This document shows, in pieces, positions 11,291 to 22,434 of a stretch of DNA of 64,000 nt (position 1 is its first letter; every line of letters begins with the position of its first letter). The notes under the pieces were generated by a model that was given only the letters and a program-made list of their open reading frames with translations, had not been told where the DNA came from and ran no database searches. Source of the DNA: Apostichopus japonicus. Taxonomy: Eukaryota > Echinodermata > Holothuroidea > Aspidochirotida > Stichopodidae. Both the position numbers and the translations under genes were made by a program. The stretch covers positions 2,420,001-2,484,000 of the forward strand of contig NC_092566.1 in assembly GCF_037975245.1 (NCBI RefSeq), given 5' to 3'.

Positions 11291-12700
11291 ACTAGAAAGC
11301 AGGCCAACAGTTAGTTCTACAAGAAAAACAAGCAATAAATGAATGGTGGGTAAAGATCATAATCTGTGACTTAACTTTTAGTTTCAAAGTTTTCTTTTGT
11401 ATGGGCCCAATTCATTTAGGTTGGTAGGGGTGGGGTTGTAATGATTTACCCGAAGATTTTTGTGGTACTCAACTGTGCCAACTGTGTAGTTCTCAACTGT
11501 GCCATGTGAAAAGTAAAAGTCAATATGGTGTCTCATTAATGAATGGGTTCCATTTGACCCTACCAGAGATAACAATACATTGCCCATGTTTTCATTGAAA
11601 TATCCCCCCGCCCCTTTGCAATCCACCTGTCCTGCTGCACCTATGGTCACAAGATAGAATCCTTTTTCAAAATGGAGAATGGAGAGGCGAGGTGTGTGAC
11701 GTCATGCATTAATTCAAAGGGATTTGAGCCCAAAATTTAAAATTATACATGGTACAATAGAGTACAGTGGTTGTCACAAGCCTCCTCCTCCTGTAAATTG
11801 ATCATTTAGCTCATTTGTTAAAAACTTGTTGGTGGCTGTTTACTCTTGAGAATTGTGCACCTTGCCATAAAGAGAGAGATCTTGGTATTTTGTTATTAAA
11901 CAGAACAATTAGTTTACCTGCAATGTGGCAGGCAGTACCACCAGAATATACAGTAGGGACTTCAGAACAACTACTAATTATCTTTAGGTATAAAATATGT
12001 CAGCCCAACTTAAACTCTTATGATAAGCAAAGTGCTTTTTCCTGTAGGTCTATACAAACGGTCTTACAAGCCATAAAGACTAAAAACTGACCTGGCACAT
12101 GAAACTAGGCTTAGCCTAGTCAGAGCCTAGAGTTTACTAGGATGGATGCACTCATTTTGGGCATGCATCAAAATGGCATTGCCCCTATATATGCCAGATA
12201 TTCAAATATGGTCACCTTTGGTCAATTTACCTCAGCTCTAGACATCAGTCACCTTGATTGTTCATTGATAATGACTGAGAACAATTGGAAAGTACCAAAT
12301 TTTAAGTGAATACTGATTTTAATTAGGCTCCACCTTGGCTAGGTCACAGCTAGTAAGACCCGGCCTAGCCTCGTAAGTTTAGATAAGTTATTTTTTTGTT
12401 TAACTTGTAATAAACTAATAATAGTAGAAAAGAAATCATGAGGGACAACTACAGACAACGGTCAAATACACATCAATGACCCTATGGCAGAGAAAAAAAA
12501 CCTGAAGGCACAAAAGATCAGAAGAGGTTATAGCACTTACACAGGTTAAATCTCTGACCAAGGTGGCTAAATCCTGACTAGTCCAAAATCACAACATTGC
12601 ACCACGGTGCACACACACAGAAATATTTTCTGAGTTCTCCGTACGCATTGATTTTGCACAGGAATGAGATCTCAAAATAAAATAAAGTTTGTTATATATA
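11291..12700. other. No gene recognised; one possible LINE-tail remnant
   Basis: No supported exon. Around 12,435-12,560 the text 'ATCAATGACCCTATGG..AGAGAAAAAAAACC' weakly resembles the 3' tail of the LINE described at 15,040-15,731 and may be an old copy. Confidence 0.35.
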
Positions 12701-12714
12701 TACAGTCAACCATC

Positions 12715-12885
12715 TCCGTGGGGTGTTGCAAATGTTCAAAGCCCCAGTCCCAAGCCCCCCCACGGTATTGTACTCAAATTTCATGAACACCTAACTGGTA
12801 CATACGAAATTTGGGTCAGGACTTAGTTTGGGTCAAATCCCTATTTTCCTTGGGGCACGGGGCCCGAAACACATGAAAAATATGC
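12715..12885 (-). repeat. Isolated inverted monomer of the 230-bp satellite
   Basis: Reads CCGTGGGGTGTTGCAAATGT, then CCCCCCCACGGTA, then TTTGGGTCAGGACTTAG, then TTTTCCTTGGGGCACGGGGCC: the complement of one satellite monomer from the 23-38 kb array. It is followed (12,885-13,080) by the complement of the sequence that borders the left edge of the big array (22,950-23,155), so it is a dispersed copy of the array's source sequence. Confidence 0.85.
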
Positions 12886-13035
12886 CAATTCTGTTTTGAT
12901 TAACTTGAATATTTCTGTATCGTACGGAAGCGTAGAAAGGACATTGCATAGACTTGTACACTTAATAAAATATATCAATACGTCAAACCTTTGAAAACCG
13001 CGTTTCGCACACTTCGTACAACTTGTCAAAACTAA

Positions 13036-13690
13036 GAGACTGGATGACAAAATATACAAGAGACAAATACAAGCACAGAGTACACACAGGTTAATGAGTA
13101 GGGAGAACACAAAAGAGTAAGGTGAAAGAGGATGAGTAGACAAAGGAAGTGAGAGAACGAAGAAATTTACAGAGGGAGAGGAGAGGTACAGTTGATAAAC
13201 TGTGGAGGGACCAAGGGAGGATTAAAGGAAGAGGGTACGGAATAAACTGCAGAAGGACAAAGACAGGGAGGCGTGGAGAAAAAAGGTGAAAGAGAGGCAA
13301 GAGAGAGGGTAACATAGGGGGTGTGGGAGGGGGGAAAACATGGGGATAACATGGGGGAGAAGGAAAGGGGGAGCAAAAGGTGGTCGAATTGGATTCAACA
13401 ATGTGGTGACTACAGACGATGCATCTCGAAGTACGGTCACGGGTGAATGGGTGTAGGGTTAGAAGTAAGGGATGGAACAGCAGCACGCACATGAAGGTCC
13501 CATAGGTTGCGTGAACGACTGTAGGCAAGGCTGGGTTTTTCAGGAACTGCTCCTTGGAGTCTGTCTGAAGGGAAAAGAATTTTGTGGTGGTTAGAACTGT
13601 TTTGTTTAAGAGGAATCTTTTCCCCTTTCCTTTCCTTCTTTTTTAGCCTATGAAAAAGATCCTGCTAGGATCGAAACGTCAGGCCAACTT
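13036..13690 (+). mobile_element. Penelope-like element terminal-repeat fragment
   Basis: Purine-rich sequence (GGTTAATGAGTAGGGAGAAC..) shared with 21,490-21,720 and, inverted, with 22,040-22,215. It ends with a hammerhead-like motif at 13,646-13,684 and the GATCGAAACGTCAGGCC signature. In Penelope-like retroelements such motifs lie in the terminal repeats. The C/P/S/L-rich open frames on the minus strand are translations of this low-complexity stretch. Confidence 0.6.
13646..13684 (+). ncRNA. Hammerhead-ribozyme-like motif, core mutated
   Basis: GCCT, then the core position, then stem II GATCC-TGCTA-GGATC, then GAAACGTC, then AGGC. The first core box reads ATGAAAA instead of CTGANGA, so two conserved bases are lost and cleavage activity is unlikely. 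Compare the better copy at 22,259-22,297. Confidence 0.5.
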
Positions 13691-13747
13691 ACTTTTACAC
13701 ATTCTATTACACAGGCTCTCTAGTAGATAAGAAGTTTGTTAACAGTT

Positions 13748-14020
13748 TTATTTTATTTTAATTTCCTTTTTTTTAAGAGGAGGAAGGTTTTGGTGGAAAG
13801 TCACAACCAGAGGGAGCTTGTCGTCGCAGTCTCTTCCCTTCTTGACCTTCACTGCCAGTGTAGATGGCCTGGAAAGGTAGCGAACTTTCTGAATGGCTTC
13901 ATGCACCCTTCTGGCACTATGGCCCCTGACAATGAGGTGTTTCTCCAAGCACATCTGAATGACGAATGAACGTAAACATTGAAAGAATTCGCACAAGTAT
14001 TCTTTTTTCATTCGTTTCAT
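13748..14020 (-). mobile_element. Penelope-like element protein fragment between RT and GIY-YIG
   Basis: The minus-strand frame includes HLIVRGHSARRVHEAIQKV followed by KLPLVVTFHQNLPPLKK. The pattern '..RGY....I..AI.KVR.. / ..PLVVTYHP.LPPL..' marks the region after the reverse transcriptase in Penelope-like elements. There is no RT catalytic motif and no intact end, so this is a dead fragment. It lies head to head with the plus-strand terminal-repeat fragment at 13,036-13,690. Confidence 0.55.
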
Positions 14021-14529
14021 TTCATAGAAGGAAGTACTGACAAGGACATTTACGTGATGATAAGATGGATAATAGACAGGATAACTAAATAAGAATTAAC
14101 GCAATTGGCTTTTCCTATACGTTTATTCCAAATACAATCGTTTAGCCATTAATCGCTACACATCCCGAACATCTGTTTCATTGAACTTGAACGCTTAATT
14201 TTTTTGCGGGAAATCCCGTCTTGGTAAATTTTGACATGCGGGATTTGAAATCAAATTGTGTGAAACCCGCGACTAGCTCGAACCCGGGGAGCGGTGGGGG
14301 TCTGGCTCTGTATTACGGTGGGAAGGAATTATATAGCTTAAATGAGGGGGGAAATTGCAATTGCACGAAGATAGCCAATCTGCCTTTGCCTTCGTTTTAT
14401 TTTTCCAAATTATTATTTTAATAATTATGATAAATATTTTGCGTATTTGTGATTCTGCGACATATTTTACGGCTTTTTTAATCACTAAGTTTGGGTGTAA
14501 ATAAAAGTTAAATATCATGCTGCACAGAA

Positions 14530-15035
14530 ACATAATTTTCCAATGTGGGATTAGATAACACATGTATCTGCCTAAGTTCTGCCCTAGTTTGTTCACAGAA
14601 AGTAGTGATGTTACAGTCATGGATAGAAATCGGATGGTGATCGCATGAATACGCCTTTCAAACTATTTCGTAAGTACGAACAGCAGAACAGTGTTAATAA
14701 AGTGATATTGGTAATATGTTACAGGGACGTATTCAGGATTTTCTAATCCGGAGGGGGGGGGGAGTGTGGGGAGGGGTTACTATCTAATCGGAGCGTCACC
14801 ATCGGTTGGCAAGCAGCGTACAAGAACATTTCTGGGTTTGACACCCCCCCCCCCAGATCACCGGAAATGGCACATCTCGGGCTTGAAAATGACCAACTAG
14901 ATGTTCACTTTTGCCTGAGAACCAAGTATTTTCCCAATATCTCTTTTTTTCATCCATAACCTTTTTGAAGATTGTCACCAGTCACACATCATGTTCGACC
15001 TCATCGCATCTCTTGTAGATCATTGCTTTTGTAGG
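14530..15035. repeat. Repeat block with an inverted partner at 22,435-22,950
   Basis: From ACATGTATCTGCCTAAGTTC through ACAGGGACGTATTCAGGATT to AGGTTATGGATG-type sequence (here inverted), the block matches 22,435-22,950 on the opposite strand nearly base for base. It contains long G and C runs (near 14,750 and 14,840). A diverged third copy occurs near 16,000-16,160 (ACTATCTAAGCGGAGCG; CCCAGATCGCCGGAAAT). The element type is not clear. Confidence 0.75.
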
Positions 15036-15039
15036 TGAT

Positions 15040-15731
15040 AGTTTAGTTTAGTTTAGTAGACAAAAAGGATCAGGGGGGACCCTCAAGTCCCCATCAAGGA
15101 CCCTATAGGAGAGAGAAAAACTGAAGAAACAAACACTCAGACCCGATTACAATGCTTAAAGTGCTTGTCCAAAGCATTCTCAAACCCATTGACACTACCT
15201 GCAAGTACAACTTTCTCAGGCAAACCGTTCCACTCATTCACAACCGTATTAGAAAAAAGTTATGCCGAATATTAATCCTACTATGTGACTTTTGAAGTTT
15301 AAGACAATGACCTCTGGTACAACTCCTATTAGCAAACATGAAAAAGTCGGTATAGGATATAAATTGTCAAAACCATATTCACAATCTTGAAAACCTGAAT
15401 CAAGTCCCCACGTAACCTCCTAAGCTCCAGTGTGGTGAGATTCAACAGTTGTAACCGCCTATAATAAGGAACGGTCTTTAAATTAAGGAACTATTCATCG
15501 TATAGTAGCCCTCATCTGGACCTTTTCTAGTACTTCCTTATCCTGAGCAAAATATGGGTTCCAAGCCTGCACAGCATACTCTAGATGATGCCTAACCAAC
15601 TGCTTATAAAGCCTAACTACGATGTCCTCTTTCAGAAAACCCGTTTGAAAATTCTCAGAATCGCTTTTAGAAGAGACCTCAGAATACAATTTGGTGTCAT
15701 CAGCAAACTTCTTAGCTGTAGGCCTACACAA
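15040..15731 (-). mobile_element. CR1/L2-type LINE, 5'-truncated, 3' end of ORF2 and tail
   Basis: The minus-strand frame at 15,731-15,495 contains FADDTKLY (the Y/F-x-D-D catalytic box of reverse transcriptase) and, after a large internal gap, LVRHHLEYAVQAWNPYFAQD and VLEKVQMRAT, both hallmark segments of CR1/L2-group ORF2. Further downstream, broken frames still give LLNLTTLELRRLRGDLIQVF, the usual C-terminal motif. The 3' tail runs to about 15,040 with repeated TTTAG/CTAAA units. The same tail is present at 62,155-62,260. The copy is internally deleted and has several stops. Confidence 0.75.
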
Positions 15732-15739
15732 AACATCTC

Positions 15740-18500
15740 CGTCAATGTCATTTGTGTGATTCTACGTCGCAGCCCACATTACCCGTCAGCCCCACTTTTC
15801 AAGGTTTTTAGCAAATTATTCGTTCAGAATTTGAAAAATCACACTTTTCGTGAAATAAATTCACTTATGGACAACCAATACAGAAAACCTCCTTCAACCC
15901 CCTAACAAACCGGTCAAAATTGCACGAGTAGAGGGAAGTATGCTTAGCAATGTTGGTCAAGGAAATTTCGAAAATTTAGACACAGTTAATTCATTGGTCC
16001 ATGGAAGCAGATCAGTCTTGGATAATGGTGGGGAGGCGTGTCTGTTCTCTGATACTATCTAAGCGGAGCGCGACCATGGGTTCAGGCTTAGCGTACACGA
16101 AATTTTGGCAAATATACCTCCCAGATCGCCGGAAATAACAGTTCCCAGACCCAATGATGCTCCCAAACCTACTTTAGTTTTAGATCTCATGGCTTATAAA
16201 TTTAGTTTGGGAAATGCATGGGTGTCTGCAGAAAAAAAATCATAAAATGAGAACTGAACGTGAAGCTAGTTCAAATTGGCAACACACAGTGTGAGTTGTT
16301 AACGATTGTTTTGTTCGCACTCAGTCTGTTTTGCTGACCACAACTTACCAGTCTCTTGTATAGAGTATGTTTCACATGATTGAATGTGCCCCTGAATTCT
16401 GATGGTCCAAATGTGGACCATTGAAAAACCTTGTTTTTAGAGAATCATTATTCGAGATAGGAATACACTAGAGAGCTTCCCATAGCTTTATTTTGCACAT
16501 AAGACAGCCTGCATCAATAAACAAAATTTTTCCAAGGGGGTCACATGGTCTTTTTTTTTTTTTTTTGTCTTCAAAGATTTGTTTACATTCAAAAAACCGG
16601 TCGTTTTGACCTTTTTTTTCAAAAAATTATTGAGAACAGTGAAAACTTTCAAGTCAACTGCCCCTATCTCATACAACTAGCTAAGACATACAAGGAATCA
16701 AATCAGGAGCCTCACAGGCATATGTAGAGGGATGGCTCTATATTTGGAGAAAATATGTCAAAAAATACATTTAAAAAAATAAATTAGGGCCAAAACACGG
16801 AACATATTCCGGAAGTATTTCCCCAGAATGCCTCACCCTACAGAGTAGATTTTTAGCTCTCCAGAAGCGCCACACTGAAACGCTGGGCTACATAGAAAAA
16901 ATTTAGCAATAGCGCCTCCACTTTGTGAGAAATCCATAGCAATTCAACTTGAGCATTTCTACGGTATAGAATTTCAGTCAGCCACAGTTGATATGCGTCG
17001 CGTCGTTAGGGTCAATGCAATCACTCACGTAATTGAAACGGTAACTATTTAGCACATATTATCATGGCTAAATACTTCTAAGAGGCGTTGGACCTTCTTT
17101 TTATGGGCAATTTGACCATCCAGCCGTTGGAGAAGAAGATTCTGACGATGAAATTCTGAAATTCTGATACGGTAAGCCGCATAGTTGCACACTATGTATT
17201 GTGTATGTAGCGCAATTGGTATATATAGACTTACCGTTACGCGTGGCTACCATTGTATTACAGAATACATTTGTTTGTTTGGAGGGGGTAAAATCAGTCA
17301 TATTCCTCACATTCAAACATCAAATTATATTTTACTTATGAAATAACATGTCTTGAACTCATCAAACTATCAAAAGTCCAGCAAATTTCATCAAAATAAT
17401 TTCAAATGGGCAAAAAAAGTACATTGTTTGTATCATAACCTCATTTGCATATTTACATATCTAATTAGCTTAATTATAAAAAAAAATTAAAAAAATTAAA
17501 ACCTCATTTCAATACCTATCTGTCAATACTAGGGTCCCTATTGACAAAAATGAAAAGATTTTAAGTAATTACAATGTGTAAATATTTTCCCCCAGGGGTC
17601 AATGATATGGGGGGGACATGGTATACAAGGAGTTAATACTTTAGCTGAGAAGTCACGCCTAACAGTGTCAAAAGTAATAATTCTCGTCTTTTATAGCATG
17701 TCATTTGCACAATGCTGGATCAAACTGCGCCAAAGTTGTTACAGGGGCATTTGAAATGCAACGTTTGGTCAAGAAAAATTGGTGGGGACACGGTATATCA
17801 TGTCCCCACCACTGAAAAAGTTGGTGGGGACGCGTCCCGCTGTCCCGCCATGATCTGCGCCCATGTATTGGTGTACAAATATTAAAACCTCTTATAATGG
17901 CTAATATAAAACTTCGTTGAAGGAAATGAAAAAATACCATATATTTCCGAAACCGAACACTACACACATAGACAGTTTGGAGGCTATTCATTCTGAAACG
18001 CCATTTTCATGCTCACTGATATGATGTGATATCTGTTGTTTGCTTTACAAATTCGAATAATAGAAATGAGACTGAAATAAATAACTTTTATATGCTTATA
18101 GGCAATGCCCCACATTCTTTTCATTTCGAGAGACGCACAGTTTTAAGTTCATTACACACTGAAGACTTCGATTCGCTATTTGCCTTCGGTTTAGGGAAGA
18201 TCTTGGGATTTTCATCCCTATAGATATCGCTAGATATTGCTAGATATCCATACAGTACACTGTCTTTGGGATTTTCGGGGCCTGGTCTTGGGAAATTGCA
18301 AAATCGGGAGTGGTCACACTCCATGTAGGTCAGTGTACGACCTCTTGTTGTCACTAATACACAACCCCGATCACTTTTTTATCGATGAAGTGGTGTGTTG
18401 CCGGATTTTGCCAAGGTCTTGGCACTACGGGCGAAGCAGGAACGTCGCTAAAGGGGGGTGTGGGGGTGTCTTACCCTCAATCTTGGTAAAACTGACGATA
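15740..18500. other. No gene recognised; repeat remnants
   Basis: Contains the diverged block near 16,000-16,160, poly-T near 16,543-16,566, and around 17,770-17,860 a GGTGGGGAC..GTCCCCACC-rich stretch typical of DNA-transposon ends. No exon is supported. Confidence 0.4.
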
Positions 18501-18516
18501 GTTGGAAAATTAGAGT

Positions 18517-18556
18517 GAGACAGTCGGAATTTCCGACTGTCGCACTCTCATTTTTT
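18517..18556. repeat. Short perfect palindrome
   Basis: GACAGTCGGAA and TTCCGACTGTC flank one base, with GAGTG/GCACTC outside them; CCGACTGTCGCACTCT is repeated at about 18,559. It may be the tip of a small transposon end. Confidence 0.6.
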
Positions 18557-20236
18557 CCGACTGTCGCACTCTAATTTTCACATATTCTTGTAATTTGTGA
18601 GACACCTAAACTTTTCGGTCAAAATTGACCCTTAATCAGTCATATTTACCACGTTTTCCTTGTCATATTGAGATATTGTATCTCGCGATCCTTATACTCC
18701 ACCATACAAAACTTCGTATGATTTTGAATACCCTAAAAAAAAATGCCTTATAGAACTATTGTACAACGTTCAGCTTCAATTCGGTTAATTTACGTATTAA
18801 TTTTGCTATTGGGTGGGTTGACCCTGTTCGCTAGCTTCAAGTAAGTTTAGGATATACATTTAAAACAATTAAAACACTCAATGCTAATCTATGGAAGTAT
18901 AAAAGTGCCATCGACATAAGAAAAAACTTTGCCCCATAAGTTGACATTTTTCAGTAAATTGTTTAGATAATAAGATAAAATCTTATCAAAAATCAGGAAA
19001 ATGTTGGATTACTCAGTTGCTTTAACTGAGCAATTGAACAACTTTCTGAAAAATGTTTAATTGTCAACTTATCATATCGCATCAATTGGAAATTTTGCTG
19101 CAAAATGTTCAATTGTTCACTTCATTCCATCTGAGCTATTGAAACATTTTCTGCAAAATGTTTAATTGACAACTTATCTTATCTCGTCAATTGGACATTT
19201 TGTGGCAAAATGTTTAATTACTCACCTTATTCCAAATGCTCAGTTGCAATGAAGTGAACAATTGAACATTTTTTTTCATGCGAGTGGTAAATAGCCGCAC
19301 CCACCCACCCCCCCCTCCCCCAAAGGAAAATAATATTGAGCGTGCTAGTAAAAAGCACTGTATTTTTTGGTAATTCACTGTCGTCGAATATAATTTGTTG
19401 AAAAAAAATCCCCTCTGTTACATTAACATAGCTTTTGTAGTAAGTAGTCTATGTAGCCTTCAAGCAGATAACTATACTCAGTTGCTTACTTGCTTAACCA
19501 GAGTGATTAATAAGTTTGTGAAGTGAGTGCCAGTGGTACAAATGTATCGGGGAAAAAAATCCGCGCGCTCCCGTTCAGCATGGGAATGTTGATGAGTAGC
19601 AAACGGGGGGGGGGGGGGTACAAGGCAGCAGTCGGAATTTTCTGGCTCAAAAACCCATCCAGTTGGAATTTCAGCTAATACACCCCCCCCCCCTCCAATC
19701 ATCAGACCTTAGCTATGTCCCTGGGGCGAAGGTCTTTAATTAAGTTTCGTAACTCACCGGGAAGCGATTAGAAGGAGTGGGCGTAGGGCTGTGGGGTGCG
19801 CGTTGTTATGCAGATGGGAACATTCTCAAGAAGTGATGCGTGCGTCCGCCCCCGGCAATGATACGCCTTTGGATCCACTACATGATATTCACAGGAAATG
19901 TGCTCAATTCTCAAATCACATGCGGAATATTTTTAGATTCATTGTATGACTTACGGTACAAGGGGTGGGGTAACAATTAGCATTCAGTCCGCGGTTGTAT
20001 AATCTTCTATCTCTGGATGACAGTGTTGCATCGAAGGACATATGTCTAATGCAGTTCGCATATAGATCTGGTCTAATACCGAAATGTGTCATGTTCCCCG
20101 ACGACTATTTCCCCGACGACTAAGACCAGCCACAGTTGGTTTCATAGCACAATATTACAATTCTTTAAGGCGTCCATACACACGCGTCATGATATTCTAT
20201 ATATAGTATTGTAGTATATATATATATATATATATA
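18557..20236. other. No gene; cryptic AT-rich tandem repeat and TA microsatellite
   Basis: At 19,000-19,275 three diverged blocks of about 120 bp share GCAAAATGTTTAATTG and CAACTTATC motifs. G/C runs near 19,307 and 19,605 look like DNA-transposon sequence. A (TA)n tract occupies about 20,214-20,236. Confidence 0.5.
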
Positions 20237-20278
20237 TTAGGTAAGTGATTGGAAGTAAAACAGCCAATGTTTGGTTTT

Positions 20279-20317
20279 TGCAGAGCTTTCGAGCAAAACT
20301 AGCTCTTCTTCAGTGCA
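20279..20317 (-). ncRNA. Hammerhead-ribozyme-like motif (left arm)
   Basis: On the minus strand: TGCA, CTGAAGA, stem II GAGC-loop-GCTC, GAAAGCTC, TGCA. The invariant CUGANGA and GAAA boxes are intact, stem II pairs fully, stem I is 4 bp, and stem III is the self-complementary AGCT, as in dimer-acting hammerheads. The predicted cleavage is after the C of AGCTC. Confidence 0.6.
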
Positions 20318-20732
20318 TGATCACCGAAAGTGACAAGGAGTAGCAGGAATTGAAACTATTTTATAGAGAAGATGTCGGCATGGTTGTAAATTGAGAATTT
20401 GCGTGTTATTGCCATTGACCAGAACGATTCTTGGACAGATAAATCTAGGAAAGCGAAAGAAAATTTCTGGGAACTAAACCTAAAGACCACGGCACCATTC
20501 GGTTTAAACATCAGAAACGATTTGCCGTCCCAAATAAACCAAAACAATTCCTTTACAATTACGACGGAATCGGATTAAAATAATCCGACGCGGATTAAAA
20601 TAATCCGAATTTCTAAAACTTCTGCTCAATTCAGCAGAAATCAGTAAGTCGCTTTGCCTTTACAACCATAAATATATAAATATCTATAAAATAGTTTCAA
20701 TTCCTGCTACTCCTTGTCACTTTCGGTGATCA

Positions 20733-20771
20733 TGCACTGAAGAAGAGCTAGTTTTGTTCGAAAGCTCTGCA
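20733..20771 (+). ncRNA. Hammerhead-ribozyme-like motif (right arm)
   Basis: Same architecture as the left arm, with one change in stem II (GAGC/GTTC, a G-U pair). CTGAAGA and GAAA are intact. Confidence 0.6.
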
Positions 20772-20954
20772 AAAACCAAACATTGGCTGTTTTACTTCCA
20801 ATCACTTATCTAATTCATTTATTGTATCTCACTCGAGATCCAGCCTTTCGCTAAATGTAGCATAGTTGTTTAACAGTTTTTCCGTTATTCCTATTTATAT
20901 ATATATATAAATGAAAATCGTAACGAGTTGGAAAATCAAGAACAGTGAAAAACT

Positions 20955-20990
20955 TCCAGCCTCCACCGGGATTCGAACCCGGGCCTTCCG
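20955..20990 (-). mobile_element. tRNA-derived 3'-half fragment (SINE-like)
   Basis: The minus strand reads GGAAGGCCCGGGTTCGAATC then CCGGTGGAGGCTGG: a T-arm with a B-box GGTTCGAATCC and a tRNA-like 3' flank. The 5' half with A-box and anticodon arm is replaced by a TA microsatellite, so it is not a functional tRNA; it is probably the broken head of a tRNA-derived SINE. Confidence 0.5.
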
Positions 20991-20991
20991 C

Positions 20992-20992
<1 letters not shown>

Positions 20993-21035
<43 letters not shown>

Positions 21036-21042
21036 CATATAT

Positions 21043-21074
<32 letters not shown>

Positions 21075-21078
21075 ATTT
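20993..21078. repeat. (TA)n microsatellite
   Basis: About 85 bases of TA repeats with short ACATAT interruptions, prone to length change and cruciform extrusion. Confidence 0.9.
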
Positions 21079-21429
21079 AAATAAATTAGTGAGAGAGGAA
21101 AATGTCAAACGTCAAAAATGGAGTGGTCGGTGTAAGGAGTAGGCTGAGGCCCCCCCCCTTTCCGAAATCCTCGATCCGTCACTGGCTACCTTGTGTATAT
21201 TATAGGGATCAGCGCTGTAATTATGTCACTGTTCCTCTTTCTCTTCGCAGTGTCTGGGCGTTTTTCTTCTGTGTCCTCCTCTTCTCCTTTTTCTCTTTCT
21301 TCTTTTTCTTTTCGCCTCCTTCGTCTCCTTTTTTCCTCTTTTTTCTTCTCTCTTTTTTGCTCTCCTCTTTCTTCTTACCCGGGGGGCGCACGTCCCCAAC
21401 GCCCCCAGTGTGTTAAGTACAATGTGTAA

Positions 21430-22032
21430 AAGTTAAGGGCCTGACGTTTCGATTCTAACAGGATCTTCCAGTGGCTGAAGGACAGACAGGTTAATGAGTA
21501 TAGGGAGAACACAAAAGAGTAAGGTGAAAGAGGATTTGTAGACAATGGAAGGATAGAACGAATAAATTTACACAGGGAGAGGAGAGGTACAGGAGACAAA
21601 TTGTGGAGGGACAAAGGAAGTATTAGGGAAGAGGGTATGGAATAAACTGCAAAAGGACAAATACAGGGAGGTGTGGAGAAAACAGGTGGAAGAGAGTCAA
21701 GAGAATGGAGGTTACCTGGGGAGAAGGAAAGGAGGGGGGGGAGCAAAAGCCACTGTTGATCTGTGACCATAGAATCGTCGCTTCTTGAGGGTGGTTTTGG
21801 TTTCACCAAAATACTGGATGCCGCAAACTCTACAAGAGATCTTATCTGCTGTTTTCATTTTAGCTCCACCTATGCATGCTTGAAGCAAACCAGAGTCCGT
21901 GAGGACGCCTAAAAGTGACTCTGTGTTAATCCAGTTCTTTACTCGGTGTAAGTAAAGGTTAAGATTCTTTGAAATCACGGCTCCATAATTTGACTCTGGA
22001 TAGTAATAGATTCCAACAATGGCGACCCTCAA
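21430..22032 (-). mobile_element. Penelope-like element: GIY-YIG endonuclease fragment and terminal repeat
   Basis: The minus-strand frame at 22,032-21,712 includes KISCRVCGIQYFGETKTTLK followed by KR..YGHRS. The spacing C..C....Y.GET...L..R...H is the GIY-YIG nuclease pattern with the zinc-finger-like cysteines usual for Penelope-like elements. Downstream on the same strand come the purine/pyrimidine-biased terminal repeat (21,720-21,490) and a degraded hammerhead-like motif (21,475-21,439), the order expected for GIY-YIG followed by a 3' terminal repeat. The frame is short and lacks RT, so it is a dead copy. Confidence 0.65.
21439..21475 (-). ncRNA. Hammerhead-ribozyme-like motif, degraded
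   Basis: On the minus strand: GCCA, CTGGAAGA (one base longer than CTGANGA), a weakened stem II (GATCC/GAATC), GAAACGTC, AGGC. Probably inactive. Confidence 0.4.
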
Positions 22033-22039
22033 GAAGCCC

Positions 22040-22300
22040 TGTCTTTGTCCTTCTGCAGTTTATTCCATACCCCCTTCTTTTAATCCTCCCTTTGTCCCTC
22101 CACAGTTTATTTGCTGTACCTCTCCTCTCCCCCAGTAAATTTCTTCGTTCTCTCACTTCCTTTGTATATTAATCCTCTTTCACCTTACTCTTTTGTGTTC
22201 TCCCTACTCATTTACAGTACCTGTCTGTGCTTGTATTTGTCACTTATTTTGTCCTTGAGCCTCTGAAGAAGATCCTGCTAGGATCGAAACGTCAGGCCTT
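22040..22300 (+). mobile_element. Penelope-like terminal-repeat fragment, plus orientation
   Basis: The pyrimidine-rich counterpart of 21,490-21,720 (CAGTTTATTCCATACCC; CTCTTTCACCTTACTCTTTTGTG), ending in the best hammerhead-like motif of this family. Together with the minus-strand fragment it forms an inverted pair. Confidence 0.6.
22259..22297 (+). ncRNA. Hammerhead-ribozyme-like motif with intact core
   Basis: GCCT, CTGAAGA, A, stem II GATCC-TGCTA-GGATC (5 bp), GAAACGTC, AGGC. The two invariant boxes are present, stem I GCCT/AGGC pairs over 4 bp, and stem III is the self-complementary ACGT. It matches the minimal hammerheads known in Penelope-like elements, which are thought to work as dimers when stem III is this short. 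Confidence 0.65.
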
Positions 22301-22434
22301 AACATTTACACATTGTACCAAACATATTTCCAATTAATATCACTTTATAAACACTGTTCTGCTGTTCGTAATTACGAAATAGTTTGAAAGGCGTATTCAA
22401 TGCGATCACCATCCGATTTCTTTCCAAGACTGTA

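Larger units (their letters stand above)
20238..20815 (+). mobile_element. Miniature, 5'-truncated Penelope-like element with inverted terminal repeats
   Basis: Arms of about 125 bases at 20,238-20,365 and 20,690-20,815 are inverse complements (GTAAGTGATTGGAAGTAAAA at the left end). Each arm carries a hammerhead-like motif. Between the arms the plus-strand frame reads NLRVIAIDQNDSW, then RKAKENFWELNLKTTAPFGL, then NIRND and a stop near 20,577. The 'R..KE.FW...L.T..P.GLN' signature marks the C-terminal end of the GIY-YIG domain of Penelope-like retroelements. Only the last part of the protein is left. An inverted partial terminal repeat at a truncated 5' end is typical of this class. Confidence 0.75.

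Noticed and set aside
9865-11335. Proline/serine-rich repeat proteins
   Set aside because: Translations of the 22-bp minisatellite; frames exist in several registers and both arms, with no start context or splice evidence.
13091-13528. 145-codon proline/leucine/serine-rich protein on the minus strand
   Set aside because: Translation of a purine-rich terminal-repeat stretch of a Penelope-like element that is repeated at 21.5 and 22.1 kb.
20955-20990. tRNA gene
   Set aside because: Only the T-arm half is present; the A-box, D-arm and anticodon arm are missing and replaced by a TA microsatellite.
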